From assembly GCF_003353175.1 (NCBI RefSeq), contig NZ_QHKS01000031.1, positions 1-64,000 on the forward strand: 64,000 nucleotides of DNA. The letters are read 5' to 3'. The stretch comes from Paraburkholderia lacunae. GTDB lineage: Bacteria > Pseudomonadota > Gammaproteobacteria > Burkholderiales > Burkholderiaceae. Numbering within the stretch: the stretch's first letter is position 1; each line of letters begins with the position of its first letter. The position numbers were made by a program, and so were the translations under genes. Shown piece by piece: positions 51,723-60,386 of the stretch. A model generated the notes under the pieces. That model saw only the letters and a program-made list of their open reading frames with translations, was not told the DNA's origin and did not search any database.

Positions 51723-53648
51723 ATGTTGAAGACGCTCCGCCTCAATGAGTTCGGCGGCGAGGTGGCGATCGCGTCGCTGATCGTCGCTGTGATCTCGCTG
51801 ATGATCCTGCCGCTACCGCCGTTTCTGATCGACGCGCTGCTCGGGCTCAACATTACGATCAGCGTCGTGCTGCTGATGGTGACGATGTACATACCGTACG
51901 CGACGGCGCTGTATTCGTTTCCGTCGCTGCTGCTGTTCACTACGCTGTTCCGGCTGTCGCTGAACATCGCGTCGACCAAGTCGATCCTGCTGCATGCGGA
52001 GGCTGGGCACATCATCGAAAGCTTCGGCGAGCTGGTGGTGGGCGGCAATCTCGTGGTCGGCCTGGTGGTGTTCCTGATCATCGCGACGGTGCAATTCATC
52101 GTGATCGCGAAGGGTTCGGAGCGGGTGGCGGAAGTCGGCGCGCGCTTCACGCTCGACGCGATGCCGGGCAAGCAGATGAGCATCGACGCCGACGTGCGCG
52201 CCGGCAACATGACCGCCGAAGATGCGCAAAAGCGCCGCGGCATGCTGGCGATCGAAAGCCAGTTGCACGGCGGCATGGACGGCGCGATGAAGTTCGTCAA
52301 GGGCGACGCGATCGCGGGCCTCGTCATCACGCTCGTCAACATTCTCGCGGGCATCGTGATCGGCGTGAGCTACCACGGCATGACAGCGGGCGAAGCGGCC
52401 AACCGCTTCTCCGTGCTGTCGATCGGCGACGCGATGGTCTCGCAGATTCCCTCGCTGCTGATTTCGGTGGCGGCGGGCATTCTAATCACCCGCGTCGCCG
52501 ACGAGCACAGCAAGCCCAGTTCGCTCGGCACCGAGATCGTGCGCCAGCTTTCCACCAGTTCGCGAGCGCTGTATAGCGCCGCCGCGCTGCTGGGCGGTTT
52601 CGCATTGGTGCCGGGCTTTCCCTCCGCGCTGTTCGTCGTGCTCGCGGTCGCACTGTTCGGCGCCGGCCACGTGTTGCGCAAGCAGTTGAAGGACAAAGCG
52701 CCGCACGCCGGCCCGGAGCTCCCCTCGCTACGCACCGACGGCCACAAGGGACACCCGCCGACCATCGGCGCGCATCCGCCTTCGTTCGCCGCGCCGCTCT
52801 CGGTGCGCCTCGCGCCACAACTCGCGGCGAAGCTCGACACGGCGGAACTCAATCGCGCATTCGATGCGGCGCGCCGCGCGCTCGTCAACGAACTGGGCCT
52901 GCCGTTCCCGCGCACCGCCGTATGGACGGCGGACGCTGTGCCGGACGCCTCCTATCAGCTACTGCTGCACGACGTGCCGCAGCCGCCGGTCGAACTCGCG
53001 CCCGCACGCAGCGGCCGCGAACAGGCGCTTGCCGATGCGGTGGGCGACGCGGTGCGCGAACACGCACATCTGTTTCTCGGCTTGCAGGAAACGCAGTGGA
53101 TTCTCGAACGCGTCGGCACCGAGTATCCGGGGCTAGTCGCCGAGGTGCAGAAGGTGGTGCCGGTGCTGCGCATCGCCGATGTACTCAAGCGGCTGCTCGA
53201 AGAACACGTGCCGATCCGCAACTTGCGGGCGATTCTCGAAAGCCTGGTGAACTGGGGCGCTAAGGAAAAAGACCTGCTGCTGCTCACCGAATACGTGCGT
53301 GGCGATCTCGGCCGCTTCATCGGGCATCGGGCGACGGGTGGCACCGGGCAGTTGCCGGCGATCGTTCTGGACGTGGAGGTCGAGCAGACCATCCGTCAAT
53401 CGATCAAGCAGACGCCCGCCGGCAACTTCCTCACGCTCGAACCGCAACAGATCGACCAGTTGCTCGATGCGCTCGAGGAACTGGTCGGCACAGAGCCGCA
53501 GCCCAACCTCGCGATCGTCACGTCGATGGACATTCGCCGTTACTTCCGCCGCATGATCGAGCAACGGATGAAGTGGCTGCAGGTCTATTCGTTCCAGGAA
53601 CTGGGCGATGGCGTCGATCTTCAGCCTGTCGGCCGCGTCGCCTTCTGA
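51723..53648 (+). CDS. hrcV: T3SS export gate protein HrcV (SctV)
   Basis: HrcV is the largest export-gate protein (FlhA family). The N-terminal half has about eight transmembrane helices, including the conserved LFRLSLNIASTKSILLHAEAG and DAMPGKQMSIDADVRAGNMT; the soluble C-terminal half forms the nonameric docking ring (ILERVGTEYPGLVAEVQKVV, VPIRNLRAILESLVNWG). I chose 51723 because GGAGAAG stands before it; an ATG at 51711 would add four residues. About 641 residues is slightly short of the typical 690. Confidence 0.96.
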   Translation: MLKTLRLNEFGGEVAIASLIVAVISLMILPLPPFLIDALLGLNITISVVLLMVTMYIPYATALYSFPSLLLFTTLFRLSLNIASTKSILLHAEAGHIIESFGELVVGGNLVVGLVVFLIIATVQFIVIAKGSERVAEVGARFTLDAMPGKQMSIDADVRAGNMTAEDAQKRRGMLAIESQLHGGMDGAMKFVKGDAIAGLVITLVNILAGIVIGVSYHGMTAGEAANRFSVLSIGDAMVSQIPSLLISVAAGILITRVADEHSKPSSLGTEIVRQLSTSSRALYSAAALLGGFALVPGFPSALFVVLAVALFGAGHVLRKQLKDKAPHAGPELPSLRTDGHKGHPPTIGAHPPSFAAPLSVRLAPQLAAKLDTAELNRAFDAARRALVNELGLPFPRTAVWTADAVPDASYQLLLHDVPQPPVELAPARSGREQALADAVGDAVREHAHLFLGLQETQWILERVGTEYPGLVAEVQKVVPVLRIADVLKRLLEEHVPIRNLRAILESLVNWGAKEKDLLLLTEYVRGDLGRFIGHRATGGTGQLPAIVLDVEVEQTIRQSIKQTPAGNFLTLEPQQIDQLLDALEELVGTEPQPNLAIVTSMDIRRYFRRMIEQRMKWLQVYSFQELGDGVDLQPVGRVAF

Positions 53649-53662
53649 GCGGAGGTTACGCG

Positions 53663-54481
53663 ATGACACGGATTCGCTCCACGCGCGAAGTCAGCATCAC
53701 GCCGCCGACTGCGCCGCACACCTCGGGCACGAGCGGCAAAACCGGCGAGAGCGGCGCCGGCGCGCAACGCTTCGAGACCTTATATGAGACCGCGCGGCAG
53801 CAGGCCGGCGAGGCCTGGCGTGATGAAAAGCAGGAGCAGGAATCGCCCGGCGAACCCGCGCCTGACGACGATGCGCAGGGCGGCGGCGACGACTCCGGCG
53901 GCGACGCTCAACACCAGGAAGCAGCCGAGGGCATCAGCGCCACGGATGCGCCTTTGCCCCTGCTGCCCGCCGTGCCTCCTCTGCCGCCCTCGCTTGCGCT
54001 GAACGGCGCGTTGCTCGCCCTTCGCGAGAATCGCCGCGCGTGCACTTCCGCGGCACACGCAAAAGGTCCGGCGCGCAAGGCTGGCGTGCGCGGCGCGCCA
54101 GGCAAATCTGTGCATGAAGCCACGCAAGACGCGCAGCACGCCGTTGCGGAACCGTCATTCGGCATGCAGATGATCCGCCGCTGTGCGAGGGCGGCGGAGG
54201 GCGATCTTCTCGCCGAGCATCTCGCGGAACGCGTGGCCGGATTTTGCACCAACCCCGCCGTCGAACGTGCGGGCCAGTGGGACGTCGCTGTCGAACTTGA
54301 CCCGGCCATTCTGCCGCGCACCGAGCTGCATTTGAGTCTTTCGGGCTGGAGTTTATCTCTTCGTTTCGATAGCCGGGACGCGCGGGCGCGGCAGCTAATC
54401 TGTGACAACAGCAACGAGCTCAGGACCCGCCTCGAAGCACGTCTCGGCGGTCGCGTCGCAGTGGAAGTTACAGTTATCTGA
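53663..54481 (+). CDS. hpaP: T3SS substrate-specificity protein HpaP (SctP-like)
   Basis: A 272-residue protein, disordered and acidic/Pro-rich in the first two thirds, with a folded C-terminal domain (WDVAVELDPAILPRTELHLS, then WSLSLRFDSRDARARQLICD) like the FliK/T3S4 family. Such proteins measure or switch export from early to late substrates by acting on HrcU. Position between hrcV and hrcQ is that of hpaP/hpaC. Start 53663 follows GGAGGTTACGCG. Confidence 0.82.
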   Translation: MTRIRSTREVSITPPTAPHTSGTSGKTGESGAGAQRFETLYETARQQAGEAWRDEKQEQESPGEPAPDDDAQGGGDDSGGDAQHQEAAEGISATDAPLPLLPAVPPLPPSLALNGALLALRENRRACTSAAHAKGPARKAGVRGAPGKSVHEATQDAQHAVAEPSFGMQMIRRCARAAEGDLLAEHLAERVAGFCTNPAVERAGQWDVAVELDPAILPRTELHLSLSGWSLSLRFDSRDARARQLICDNSNELRTRLEARLGGRVAVEVTVI

Positions 54482-54494
54482 AGGGTTCGAGATC

Positions 54495-55574
54495 ATGTCA
54501 ATGCCTCATGGCTGCACCAGCATCAGCGATCGGTTGCGCTGCTATACACCGGCGCTCGCCGGCGTGTCGCGCGCGCTGTTCGATGCGCGCGGCGGCCTCG
54601 GCGTGAAACCGGCAGCGGCGCAATCCTTGTCCTCTCACCGCACGGCGCGCCTGCGCATCGGCAGCGCGCATGGCGAGCTGTGCGTTTGCGTCGATGTGAG
54701 CCGTCACGCCGCGCTCGAGGCGATTGCCCTGGAGCCGGACCCGGACCGTCGCGCGGCGCTCGGCAATCTGTGGCTCGCGGCACCGCTCGACACGCTTGCC
54801 GGTCACGGCGTCGCTCAGCCCTCGGTGCTGGACATTTCGCTCGATGCCGAACAGCCCGATAGCCAGAACGCCGCCGGCGCGCTCCACTTTGAATACGGAC
54901 TGGCGGACAACCCCGCCCACACGGCGGTGCTGCTGGAAGCCCCCGCGCCTCTCGCGGCCGCGCTGGAGCGCCGCATGACCGGCACGCGCGCGGCTTCGGT
55001 CGCGCTGCCCGACGCGCTTGCCGCCATCGCCGTGCCAACCCGCATCCGCTTGCGTACCCGCCGTTGCACGACGGCGCTACTGGCCTCGCTGCGCGTCGGC
55101 GACGTCCTGCTCGGATGGCCGCGCGCGAGCGGCTATGCGCAAAGCGCACCGCTCGAACACGCGACCGTGCTATGGGGCGCAGCGGATGGTCGCGCCGCCT
55201 GCGCGCAGGCCCGCATCGACGGCCACCACATGACCCTTGAGACGTTCCCTGAGACGATGAGCCACGATCCCGATCTTTCCCTTGAGAGCGCTGCCGGATT
55301 CGCCGGCGAGACCGCCACCGCGGAGCGCACCGTCGATCTGAACGAGGTCGAACTGCCCGTGCATATCGAAGTGGTGACCGTTAATCTGCCGCTCGGGCAA
55401 ATCGCTGCGCTGCGGCCCGGCTACGTCCTGACGCTGCCGCTCAAGCTTGCCGATGCGGAAATCCGTCTCGTCGCGCATGGGCAGACGCTCGCGCTCGGCG
55501 AACTCGTCGCGGTCGGGGACAACCTCGGCCTCCTCATCCAGCACATTGCGAACTCCGATGAACGGCACACCTGA
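54495..55574 (+). CDS. hrcQ: T3SS sorting-platform (C-ring) protein HrcQ (SctQ)
   Basis: A 359-residue protein with the C-terminal SpoA/FliN-type domain: ELPVHIEVVTVNLPLGQIAA, then LRPGYVLTLPLKLADAEIRL and LALGELVAVGDNLGLLI. It forms the cytoplasmic platform that recruits substrates. The ORF runs 14 bases past the start of hrcR, so translation is coupled. Start 54495 is preceded by GAAGGG; the frame back to 54402 lies in hpaP. Confidence 0.9.
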   Translation: MSMPHGCTSISDRLRCYTPALAGVSRALFDARGGLGVKPAAAQSLSSHRTARLRIGSAHGELCVCVDVSRHAALEAIALEPDPDRRAALGNLWLAAPLDTLAGHGVAQPSVLDISLDAEQPDSQNAAGALHFEYGLADNPAHTAVLLEAPAPLAAALERRMTGTRAASVALPDALAAIAVPTRIRLRTRRCTTALLASLRVGDVLLGWPRASGYAQSAPLEHATVLWGAADGRAACAQARIDGHHMTLETFPETMSHDPDLSLESAAGFAGETATAERTVDLNEVELPVHIEVVTVNLPLGQIAALRPGYVLTLPLKLADAEIRLVAHGQTLALGELVAVGDNLGLLIQHIANSDERHT

Positions 55575-56205
55575 AATCGCCTCGCTGCTCGTCGCGGCGC
55601 TCGCGCTGGCCGTCTTGCCATTCGCCGCGATGGTGGTCACGTCCTACACGAAGATCGTGGTCGTGCTCGGGCTGCTGCGCAACGCGCTGGGCTTGCAGCA
55701 GGTGCCGCCCACTTCCGTGCTCAATGGCGTCGCCATCATGGTGTCGTGCTTCATCATGGCGCCGGTCGGCATGGAAGCCATGCACCGCGCGCAGCTATCC
55801 AACGAGGCAGGCTCGGGCATGCAGGTGATGCCGCTTCTCGATGCCGCGCGCGAACCGTTTCGCGTGTTTCTGAAACGTCATGCGTCGGAGCGCGAGAAGG
55901 CCTTCTTTCTGCGCTCGGCCCGCGAAATCTGGCCGCCCGAGCGCGCCGCCGAACTCAAGCAGGACGATCTCATCGTGCTCGCGCCCGCCTTCACGCTGAG
56001 CGAGCTGACCGCGGCCTTCAAGATGGGCTTCCTGCTGTACCTCGCCTTCATCGTGATCGACCTCGTCATCGCCAACGTGCTGATGGCGCTCGGGCTATCG
56101 CAGGTCAATCCGACCAACGTGGCCATTCCGTTCAAGCTGCTGCTGTTCGTTTCGATGGATGGATGGTCGACGCTGATCCACGGTCTCATCTCCACCTACA
56201 GGTAA
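55558..56205 (+). CDS. hrcR: T3SS export apparatus protein HrcR (SctR)
   Basis: A 215-residue FliP-type membrane protein: LLVAALALAVLPFAAMVVTS, the signature TKIVVVLGLLRNALGLQQVP with PTSVLNG after it, TLSELTAAFKMGFLLYLAFI, and the C-terminal VNPTNVAIPFKLLLFVSMDG with the WSTLIHGLI ending. It is a core part of the export gate with HrcS and HrcT. Confidence 0.96.
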   Translation: MNGTPEIASLLVAALALAVLPFAAMVVTSYTKIVVVLGLLRNALGLQQVPPTSVLNGVAIMVSCFIMAPVGMEAMHRAQLSNEAGSGMQVMPLLDAAREPFRVFLKRHASEREKAFFLRSAREIWPPERAAELKQDDLIVLAPAFTLSELTAAFKMGFLLYLAFIVIDLVIANVLMALGLSQVNPTNVAIPFKLLLFVSMDGWSTLIHGLISTYR

Positions 56206-56209
56206 CGCC

Positions 56210-56470
56210 GTGGAATACGACGCGATCACTCATTTCACCACGCAGGCGCTCACCCTGTGCCTGCTCGTATCGTTGCCGCCGGTGGCGGTGGCGGCCGTGA
56301 CCGGCCTGCTCATCGCGTTCCTGCAAGCCGTCACGTCATTGCAGGATTCCAGCATTTCGCAGAGCGTGAAACTGGTGGTCGTCACGGTCGTCATCGTAAT
56401 CGCCGCGCCATGGGGCGCGGCCGCGATCCAGAACTTCGCGCGCACCCTAGTACAGGTGATGTTCACATGA
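56210..56470 (+). CDS. hrcS: T3SS export apparatus protein HrcS (SctS)
   Basis: An 86-residue FliQ-type protein with two transmembrane helices (ALTLCLLVSLPPVAVAAVTG, then LVVVTVVIVIAAPWGAAAIQ) and the QAVTSLQDSSISQSVKL motif between them. It uses a GTG start, four bases after the hrcR stop. Its stop overlaps the next start by four bases. Confidence 0.95.
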   Translation: MEYDAITHFTTQALTLCLLVSLPPVAVAAVTGLLIAFLQAVTSLQDSSISQSVKLVVVTVVIVIAAPWGAAAIQNFARTLVQVMFT

Positions 56471-57363
56471 GCATTCCACGCATAGGCGGCGGCTACACGC
56501 CGCCCGCCGATCTTTCTTCGGATGCTGATACTGTCGCCCAGCAACAGGCGGCGCTGGCCGTGCCGCATCACCGTCACGGACATGCGCTGACGCGCGCCAA
56601 GCGCCCGTCGCTGAGGAAGCGCCGCAGCGCCGAGAGTCCGGACGCGAACGACCCCGCTGCCGAGAGCGAGGAACTGCTGATGATGCTCGACCAGCATCTG
56701 CGGCGCAGCCAGACCGACGTGATGCGGGTCGATGCGCGAGAGCCGCGCGGCAATCAGCATGGCTTCGATCAGGACGAGCATTCCGCGGGCGCTGAGCCGA
56801 ACGACAAATGGGCGCGTTCCGACGACACGCACGATCTGCCTGCGCGCGCGCTGCCGATGCGTTTTTCGCAGCGCGCGGCGCGCGACGAGACGGCGCTGTT
56901 GAAGCACTCGGGCGCGGTCAGCCATGGACCGGCTTGCTCGCCTGGCAATCAGGCCGAGGCTGCGCTGATCGGCGTGCAAACCGCGGCGCGCAAGCAGGAG
57001 CCGGCCGTTGCGGGCAAAGAGCCCGGGCGTGCCAGCCCGACGTATGTCGTGCTCGCGATCGTCCGCGAATTTCTGCAGATGCCGGACGGCGAGCGCACCT
57101 CGCGCACCACGCTCGCCCAGATACGCGACCGGCTCGTATCGGCATCCACGCGGGCCGGACGCGACATGCAAAACAATCCACAAAGCAACACACAAAATGG
57201 AACGCGCGGGGCCGCTCGACGCCCGTTGTCCGCCGCGGAGGAATCGATGAATCTGCTGTTGCCCATCGCGCTGCTCAACCTCGGGCGCAGCCGCACCCGC
57301 GCGGGCCGCGCGATGGGCGTGTCCGCGCTTGCTGCACTGATCCGCCGCGGACGCGGATGGTGA
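56467..57363 (+). CDS. HpaA-like T3SS export-control protein
   Basis: A 298-residue protein of low complexity, Arg/Ala/Asp-rich, with basic patches that could serve as nuclear localisation signals (RAKRPSLRKRR). It lies exactly where hpaA lies in Xanthomonas and Ralstonia (hrcS-hpaA-hrcD), and the C-terminal region (NLLLPIALLNLGRSRTRAGR) is a hydrophobic-basic segment as in that family. HpaA helps the T3SS export of translocon and effector proteins and may itself be translocated. Sequence similarity is weak, so the assignment rests mainly on position. Confidence 0.65.
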   Translation: MSIPRIGGGYTPPADLSSDADTVAQQQAALAVPHHRHGHALTRAKRPSLRKRRSAESPDANDPAAESEELLMMLDQHLRRSQTDVMRVDAREPRGNQHGFDQDEHSAGAEPNDKWARSDDTHDLPARALPMRFSQRAARDETALLKHSGAVSHGPACSPGNQAEAALIGVQTAARKQEPAVAGKEPGRASPTYVVLAIVREFLQMPDGERTSRTTLAQIRDRLVSASTRAGRDMQNNPQSNTQNGTRGAARRPLSAAEESMNLLLPIALLNLGRSRTRAGRAMGVSALAALIRRGRGW

Positions 57364-57407
57364 CGGCGGGCGCCATCCCGTCAATCACAATCGAAGAGGT
57401 TTCGTTC

Positions 57408-58415
57408 ATGTCCAAAGAAATTCGCGTACTGACCGGCTTCCATGCCGGCGCTCAAATAGAGTTGAGTACAACAATGATGTCGATCGGTGCCAAACCTGAT
57501 GCGGACATCCTGATCAACGACTGGAGCGAGTGCACTATGCAGCTGGCAATCGATGCGGAAAACAATTTGACGATCGCTGTGCCCGGCGACGCTGGCATAG
57601 CGATGGACGACTTCATGCCGCGACGTTTCGGTGAAGTCGTGCTGTGCGCAGGCCCTGCCGACACGCGCTGGCCGTCCGATTTGCAACTGCTGGAGTCGAT
57701 GCTGGCGGCGCAACCCGAAGGGCGCAAATACGACGGCGAAACGAGCGACGGCGTGTTTCCGGCCGGCCCGCCCTCCACACCGATCGTCATGCGTTCGCGC
57801 CGTTCACCATGGGTGCATGCCGGCGTCGCCGCCTTGCTGATCGGTTCGATGGGCGCAGCCGCGGTGGTGTTGCCGGCCGGCAAGACGACGCTGGCCGCCG
57901 ACCGGCCGCAAGCGCGCGCCACGCTCGCCGAAGTGCAGCAGGCGCTGGCGCAGCTGCATCAGCCGGATCTGGCGGTCGCGCGGCAGGGCGACGGGTTTCT
58001 CGTCACGGGCATCGCAGCGAACGCGGCCGAAGCCGGCAGAACGCGCGCCGCGCTTCAGGCACTGGCAGGCAATCGCCTGAACTGGAGCGTCAGGTCCGGT
58101 GACGAGATCGCCGGGTCGCTCGCGGAGTCGCTGCATGAAGCCAACCTGCACGTGAGTTATGCCGGTGCAGGCCGCCTCGAGGTAACCGGCAGCGCGCGCC
58201 ATCCCGGCGAAGTACGCCAGGTGGTCGAACGGTTTCGCAGCGATATGGAGCCGCTTGTCGCGCGCATCGACGTGGACGTGACAAGCACCGACGACCTGAA
58301 AGTAGCCGGCGACATCGATTCGGCCTTGTCGGCGGACAGCGTGAAATACGTGGAATCGAGCGACGGCACGAAGAACTTCATAGCCGAACTGCCCAGCAAC
58401 ACCACCCTTCATTGA
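57408..58415 (+). CDS. hrcD: T3SS inner-membrane ring protein HrcD (SctD)
   Basis: A 335-residue protein: an N-terminal FHA-like cytoplasmic domain (IRVLTGFHAGAQIELSTTMM, then SIGAKPDADILINDW), one transmembrane helix (WVHAGVAALLIGSMGAAAVV, around 130-150), and a periplasmic ring domain (VSYAGAGRLEVTGSARHPGE, VDVDVTSTDDLKVAGDIDSA). It forms the outer of the two inner-membrane rings with HrcJ. The start at 57408 is supported by homology; the frame back to 56808 lies inside the hpaA-like gene. Confidence 0.88.
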   Translation: MSKEIRVLTGFHAGAQIELSTTMMSIGAKPDADILINDWSECTMQLAIDAENNLTIAVPGDAGIAMDDFMPRRFGEVVLCAGPADTRWPSDLQLLESMLAAQPEGRKYDGETSDGVFPAGPPSTPIVMRSRRSPWVHAGVAALLIGSMGAAAVVLPAGKTTLAADRPQARATLAEVQQALAQLHQPDLAVARQGDGFLVTGIAANAAEAGRTRAALQALAGNRLNWSVRSGDEIAGSLAESLHEANLHVSYAGAGRLEVTGSARHPGEVRQVVERFRSDMEPLVARIDVDVTSTDDLKVAGDIDSALSADSVKYVESSDGTKNFIAELPSNTTLH

Positions 58416-58426
58416 GGATGACCAAC

Positions 58427-58663
58427 ATGTACGAAGCGATGACCGACAAACTGATCGACGTGCTCGACGACTTGCCGCAGGCGGTGGCACAGACGCACCG
58501 TCACGGTGAAGTGCGGGAAGTGGCGAGCGCACTCGACGCGATAGCCAACACCGTGGCCTCGCATTCAACGGATGCGGCAAGCACGGAAGCTCAGGCAGGA
58601 CGTGTCGTTGTCGATGGATTTCGCGCCGCGGCGCAGTTGTGCCGCGGCGCAATCGAGCAGTAA
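58427..58663 (+). CDS. Small T3SS operon protein (HrpD6/HrpX-like position)
   Basis: A 78-residue helical protein (MYEAMTDKLIDVLDDLPQAV; VDGFRAAAQLCRGAIEQ at the end). It follows hrcD as hrpD6 does in Xanthomonas, where HrpD6 affects harpin secretion; orthology is not proven. GAGG nine bases upstream supports the ATG at 58427 over those at 58418 and 58412 (TTG). Its 3' two thirds lies in the first copy of a 483-bp tandem repeat, so a truncated piece of it recurs at 58995-59146. Confidence 0.65.
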   Translation: MYEAMTDKLIDVLDDLPQAVAQTHRHGEVREVASALDAIANTVASHSTDAASTEAQAGRVVVDGFRAAAQLCRGAIEQ

Positions 58664-58810
58664 CACTTGTACCGCGACACACACATGAGGTGTGCCGCGA
58701 TGCAGGCGAACCGTGCGCAATCCGCAAGGGCCGCACATTTTCCCAGCGTTCCGCATGACGCGGGACACTTTAGCGCAGTACCGCTGTTCAATTCTTTTAG
58801 GAGATTCAAC

Positions 58811-58966
58811 ATGTCCAGCAAGATCCCGACCGACGCAGGCGCAACTGGCAGCTCCATCGCCGACATCTACAAGGCAATGGCTGAAGAAAACGAAATCAAC
58901 AAGGCCAACACGACCGCGAAGCTTGCGACGATGGGCCCGAAGGCCGCGAAGGACATCGTAGGCTAA
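58811..58966 (+). CDS. Candidate Hrp pilin/needle-type small protein, copy 1
   Basis: A 51-residue protein (MSSKIPTDAGATGSSIADIY; ends KLATMGPKAAKDIVG). Small size, helical content, lack of Cys/Trp, and position after hrcD and before hpaB suggest a Hrp pilin or needle (SctF) subunit, as with HrpY/HrpE, but I cannot align it convincingly to either. It is shorter than usual needle proteins (about 80). TTTTAGGAGATTCAAC gives a strong ribosome-binding site, as for a highly made protein. An identical protein is encoded 483 bases on. Confidence 0.65.
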   Translation: MSSKIPTDAGATGSSIADIYKAMAEENEINKANTTAKLATMGPKAAKDIVG

Positions 58967-58994
58967 GCGCTTCGGCGCGCCATCCGGCCGCGCA

Positions 58995-59146
58995 TGCGGA
59001 AAGTGGCGAGCGCACTCGACGCGATAGCCAACACCGTGGTCTGGCATTCAACGGATGCGGCAAGCACGGAAGCTCAGGCAGGACGTGTCGTTGTCGATGG
59101 ATTTCGCGCCGCGGCGCAGTTGTGCCGCGCCGCAATCGAGCAGTAA
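58995..59146 (+). pseudogene. Truncated second copy of the HrpD6-like gene
   Basis: The last 50 codons of the 58427-58663 gene are repeated here without its start, as part of the 483-bp tandem duplication. The stop codon falls at 59146, exactly 483 bases after the intact gene's stop. It has no start codon with a ribosome-binding site. Confidence 0.8.
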
Positions 59147-59293
59147 CACTTGCACCGCGACACACACATGAGGTGTCCCGCGATGCAGGCGAACCGTGCG
59201 CAATCCGCAAGGGCCGCACATTTTCCCAGCGTTCCGCATGACGCGGGACACTTTAGCGCAGTACCGCTGTTCAATTCTATTAGGAGATTCAAC

Positions 59294-59449
59294 ATGTCCA
59301 GCAAGATCCCGACCGACGCAGGCGCAACTGGCAGCTCCATCGCCGACATCTACAAGGCAATGGCTGAAGAAAACGAAATCAACAAGGCCAACACGACCGC
59401 GAAGCTTGCGACGATGGGCCCGAAGGCCGCGAAGGACATCGTAGGCTAA
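59294..59449 (+). CDS. Candidate Hrp pilin/needle-type small protein, copy 2
   Basis: The encoded protein is identical in all 51 residues to copy 1 at 58811-58966. The ribosome-binding site differs by one base (ATTAGGAGATTCAAC). A strong terminator follows at 59485. Two tandem copies probably raise the dose of an abundant structural subunit, or the duplication is simply recent and neutral. Confidence 0.65.
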   Translation: MSSKIPTDAGATGSSIADIYKAMAEENEINKANTTAKLATMGPKAAKDIVG

Positions 59450-59484
59450 GCGCTCCGGCGCGCCATCCGGCCGCGCATGGTGCG

Positions 59485-59525
59485 CCGGTTGAGAACCGTC
59501 CGCGGTTCCCAACCGGTTTTTTTTT
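59485..59525 (+). terminator. Rho-independent terminator of the rightward T3SS operon
   Basis: CCGGTTGAGAACCG, a short loop and CGGTTCCCAACCGG form a 14-bp stem with one mismatch, followed directly by nine T residues. It ends the hrcU-to-pilin transcript. Confidence 0.92.
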
Positions 59526-59586
59526 GCTCTGCCGCGTGGGCCATCCACCTACAGACCTGTGTTCGTGAAGCGATTCGGCGATAGCG

Positions 59587-60042
59587 ATGAGTATCGAAAG
59601 ACGTGATGAACTGATCTGCGAGATTTGCGAACTGCGCGACATGCCCGCGCCGGACGCCGTGCTGGAGCGCGGTGTGCTGGAGATCGACGGCTTCGACGCG
59701 GCGATCGACCATTTCGAGGAAGACCCCGACGCGCTGTACATGACGTTCCAGTTCGGCATCGTCACGGCGGGGCGCACGTTGCGCGTGTTTCGCCTGTTGC
59801 TGGAGGCGAATCTCGCCGTCTATGCGCAGGACCAGGCGCAGCTCGGCCTGGAGGCGGATACCGGCGCGATCGTTCTGATCGCGCGCGTGGCGTTGAGCGA
59901 GGAAATCACGGGGCAGTGGATGCTCGAGCTGATTGAGCACTATGTCGAGCACGGGCGCTATTGGCGGGACAACATCTTCGTCGCTCGCGACGACATGTTC
60001 GAAAACCTCGCTCGTGGCGACTACGTATGGATCCGCGCATGA
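59587..60042 (+). CDS. hpaB: T3SS chaperone and export-control protein HpaB
   Basis: A 151-residue CesT/SycE-type chaperone: acidic, with alternating helix and strand (RDELICEICELRDMPAPDAV, YMTFQFGIVTAGRTLRVFRL, GAIVLIARVALSEEITGQWM) and the end DDMFENLARGDYVWIRA. HpaB binds many effectors and targets them to HrcN after the pilus and translocon are made. Position next to the pilin gene matches Xanthomonas and Ralstonia. It lies after a terminator, so it probably has its own promoter, though no hrpII box with proper spacing is seen (TTCG at 59562 and 59574 are 12 bases apart). Confidence 0.9.
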   Translation: MSIERRDELICEICELRDMPAPDAVLERGVLEIDGFDAAIDHFEEDPDALYMTFQFGIVTAGRTLRVFRLLLEANLAVYAQDQAQLGLEADTGAIVLIARVALSEEITGQWMLELIEHYVEHGRYWRDNIFVARDDMFENLARGDYVWIRA

Positions 60043-60066
60043 ACCTTCTTTTCAACGGAGAATGAA

Positions 60067-60291
60067 ATGACCCAAGTCAGCCATAGTCACAGCACGACCA
60101 ACAGTCCTTCGACCCACAAGACGGACGATAAGGACACGAAGAACACGGGCAAGAAGGACGACCAGGGAGGCAGCCCGGCCGATCTGGATGCCGCGATCCA
60201 GGCCTTCGGCACGCAGGTGATGATGCAGATCTTCCAGGATCAGCAGGAACGCAGGGCTGAGGCACGCGAGGAGGACGAGGACGCTGCCTGA
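60067..60291 (+). CDS. Small hydrophilic protein downstream of hpaB
   Basis: A 74-residue protein, polar and disordered in the first half (HSHSTTNSPSTHKTDDKDTK), with one helix in the second half (PADLDAAIQAFGTQVMMQIF) and an acidic end. CAACGGAGAATGAA precedes the ATG, giving a ribosome-binding site, and it follows hpaB by 24 bases, so both are probably cotranscribed. It may be a small T3SS substrate or a translocon/needle-associated protein; no homolog is recognised. Confidence 0.6.
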   Translation: MTQVSHSHSTTNSPSTHKTDDKDTKNTGKKDDQGGSPADLDAAIQAFGTQVMMQIFQDQQERRAEAREEDEDAA

Positions 60292-60294
60292 GCG

Positions 60295-60332
60295 CGGGCC
60301 GTTCGCGTCATGCGTCGTGACGCGACGGCCCG
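60295..60332. terminator. Hairpin between the hpaB operon and the right regulator
   Basis: CGGGCCGTTCGCGTCA and TGACGCGACGGCCCG pair over about 15 bases with a single bulged T. No T tract follows in either direction, so the terminator role is inferred from its place between convergent genes. Confidence 0.5.
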
Positions 60333-60386
60333 CCAGCGCCGGCCGCCCCGACAGGCGAGGCGAGGCGCGACGCAAGCGGAGGGCTG

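Larger units (their letters stand above)
58512..59477 (+). repeat. 483-bp tandem duplication carrying the small pilin-like gene
   Basis: Unit 1 (58512-58994) and unit 2 (58995-59477) are direct repeats, with only about six to ten substitutions seen by eye. Each holds the 3' part of the HrpD6-like gene, the spacer and a complete 51-residue gene. The offset is exactly 483 bases (ATG at 58811 and 59294). The junction reads ATGCGG against GTGCGG, consistent with short-homology unequal recombination. Confidence 0.92.

Noticed and set aside
59562..59577. Two TTCG half-sites before hpaB
   Set aside because: They are only 12 bases apart, not 20, so do not form an hrpII box.
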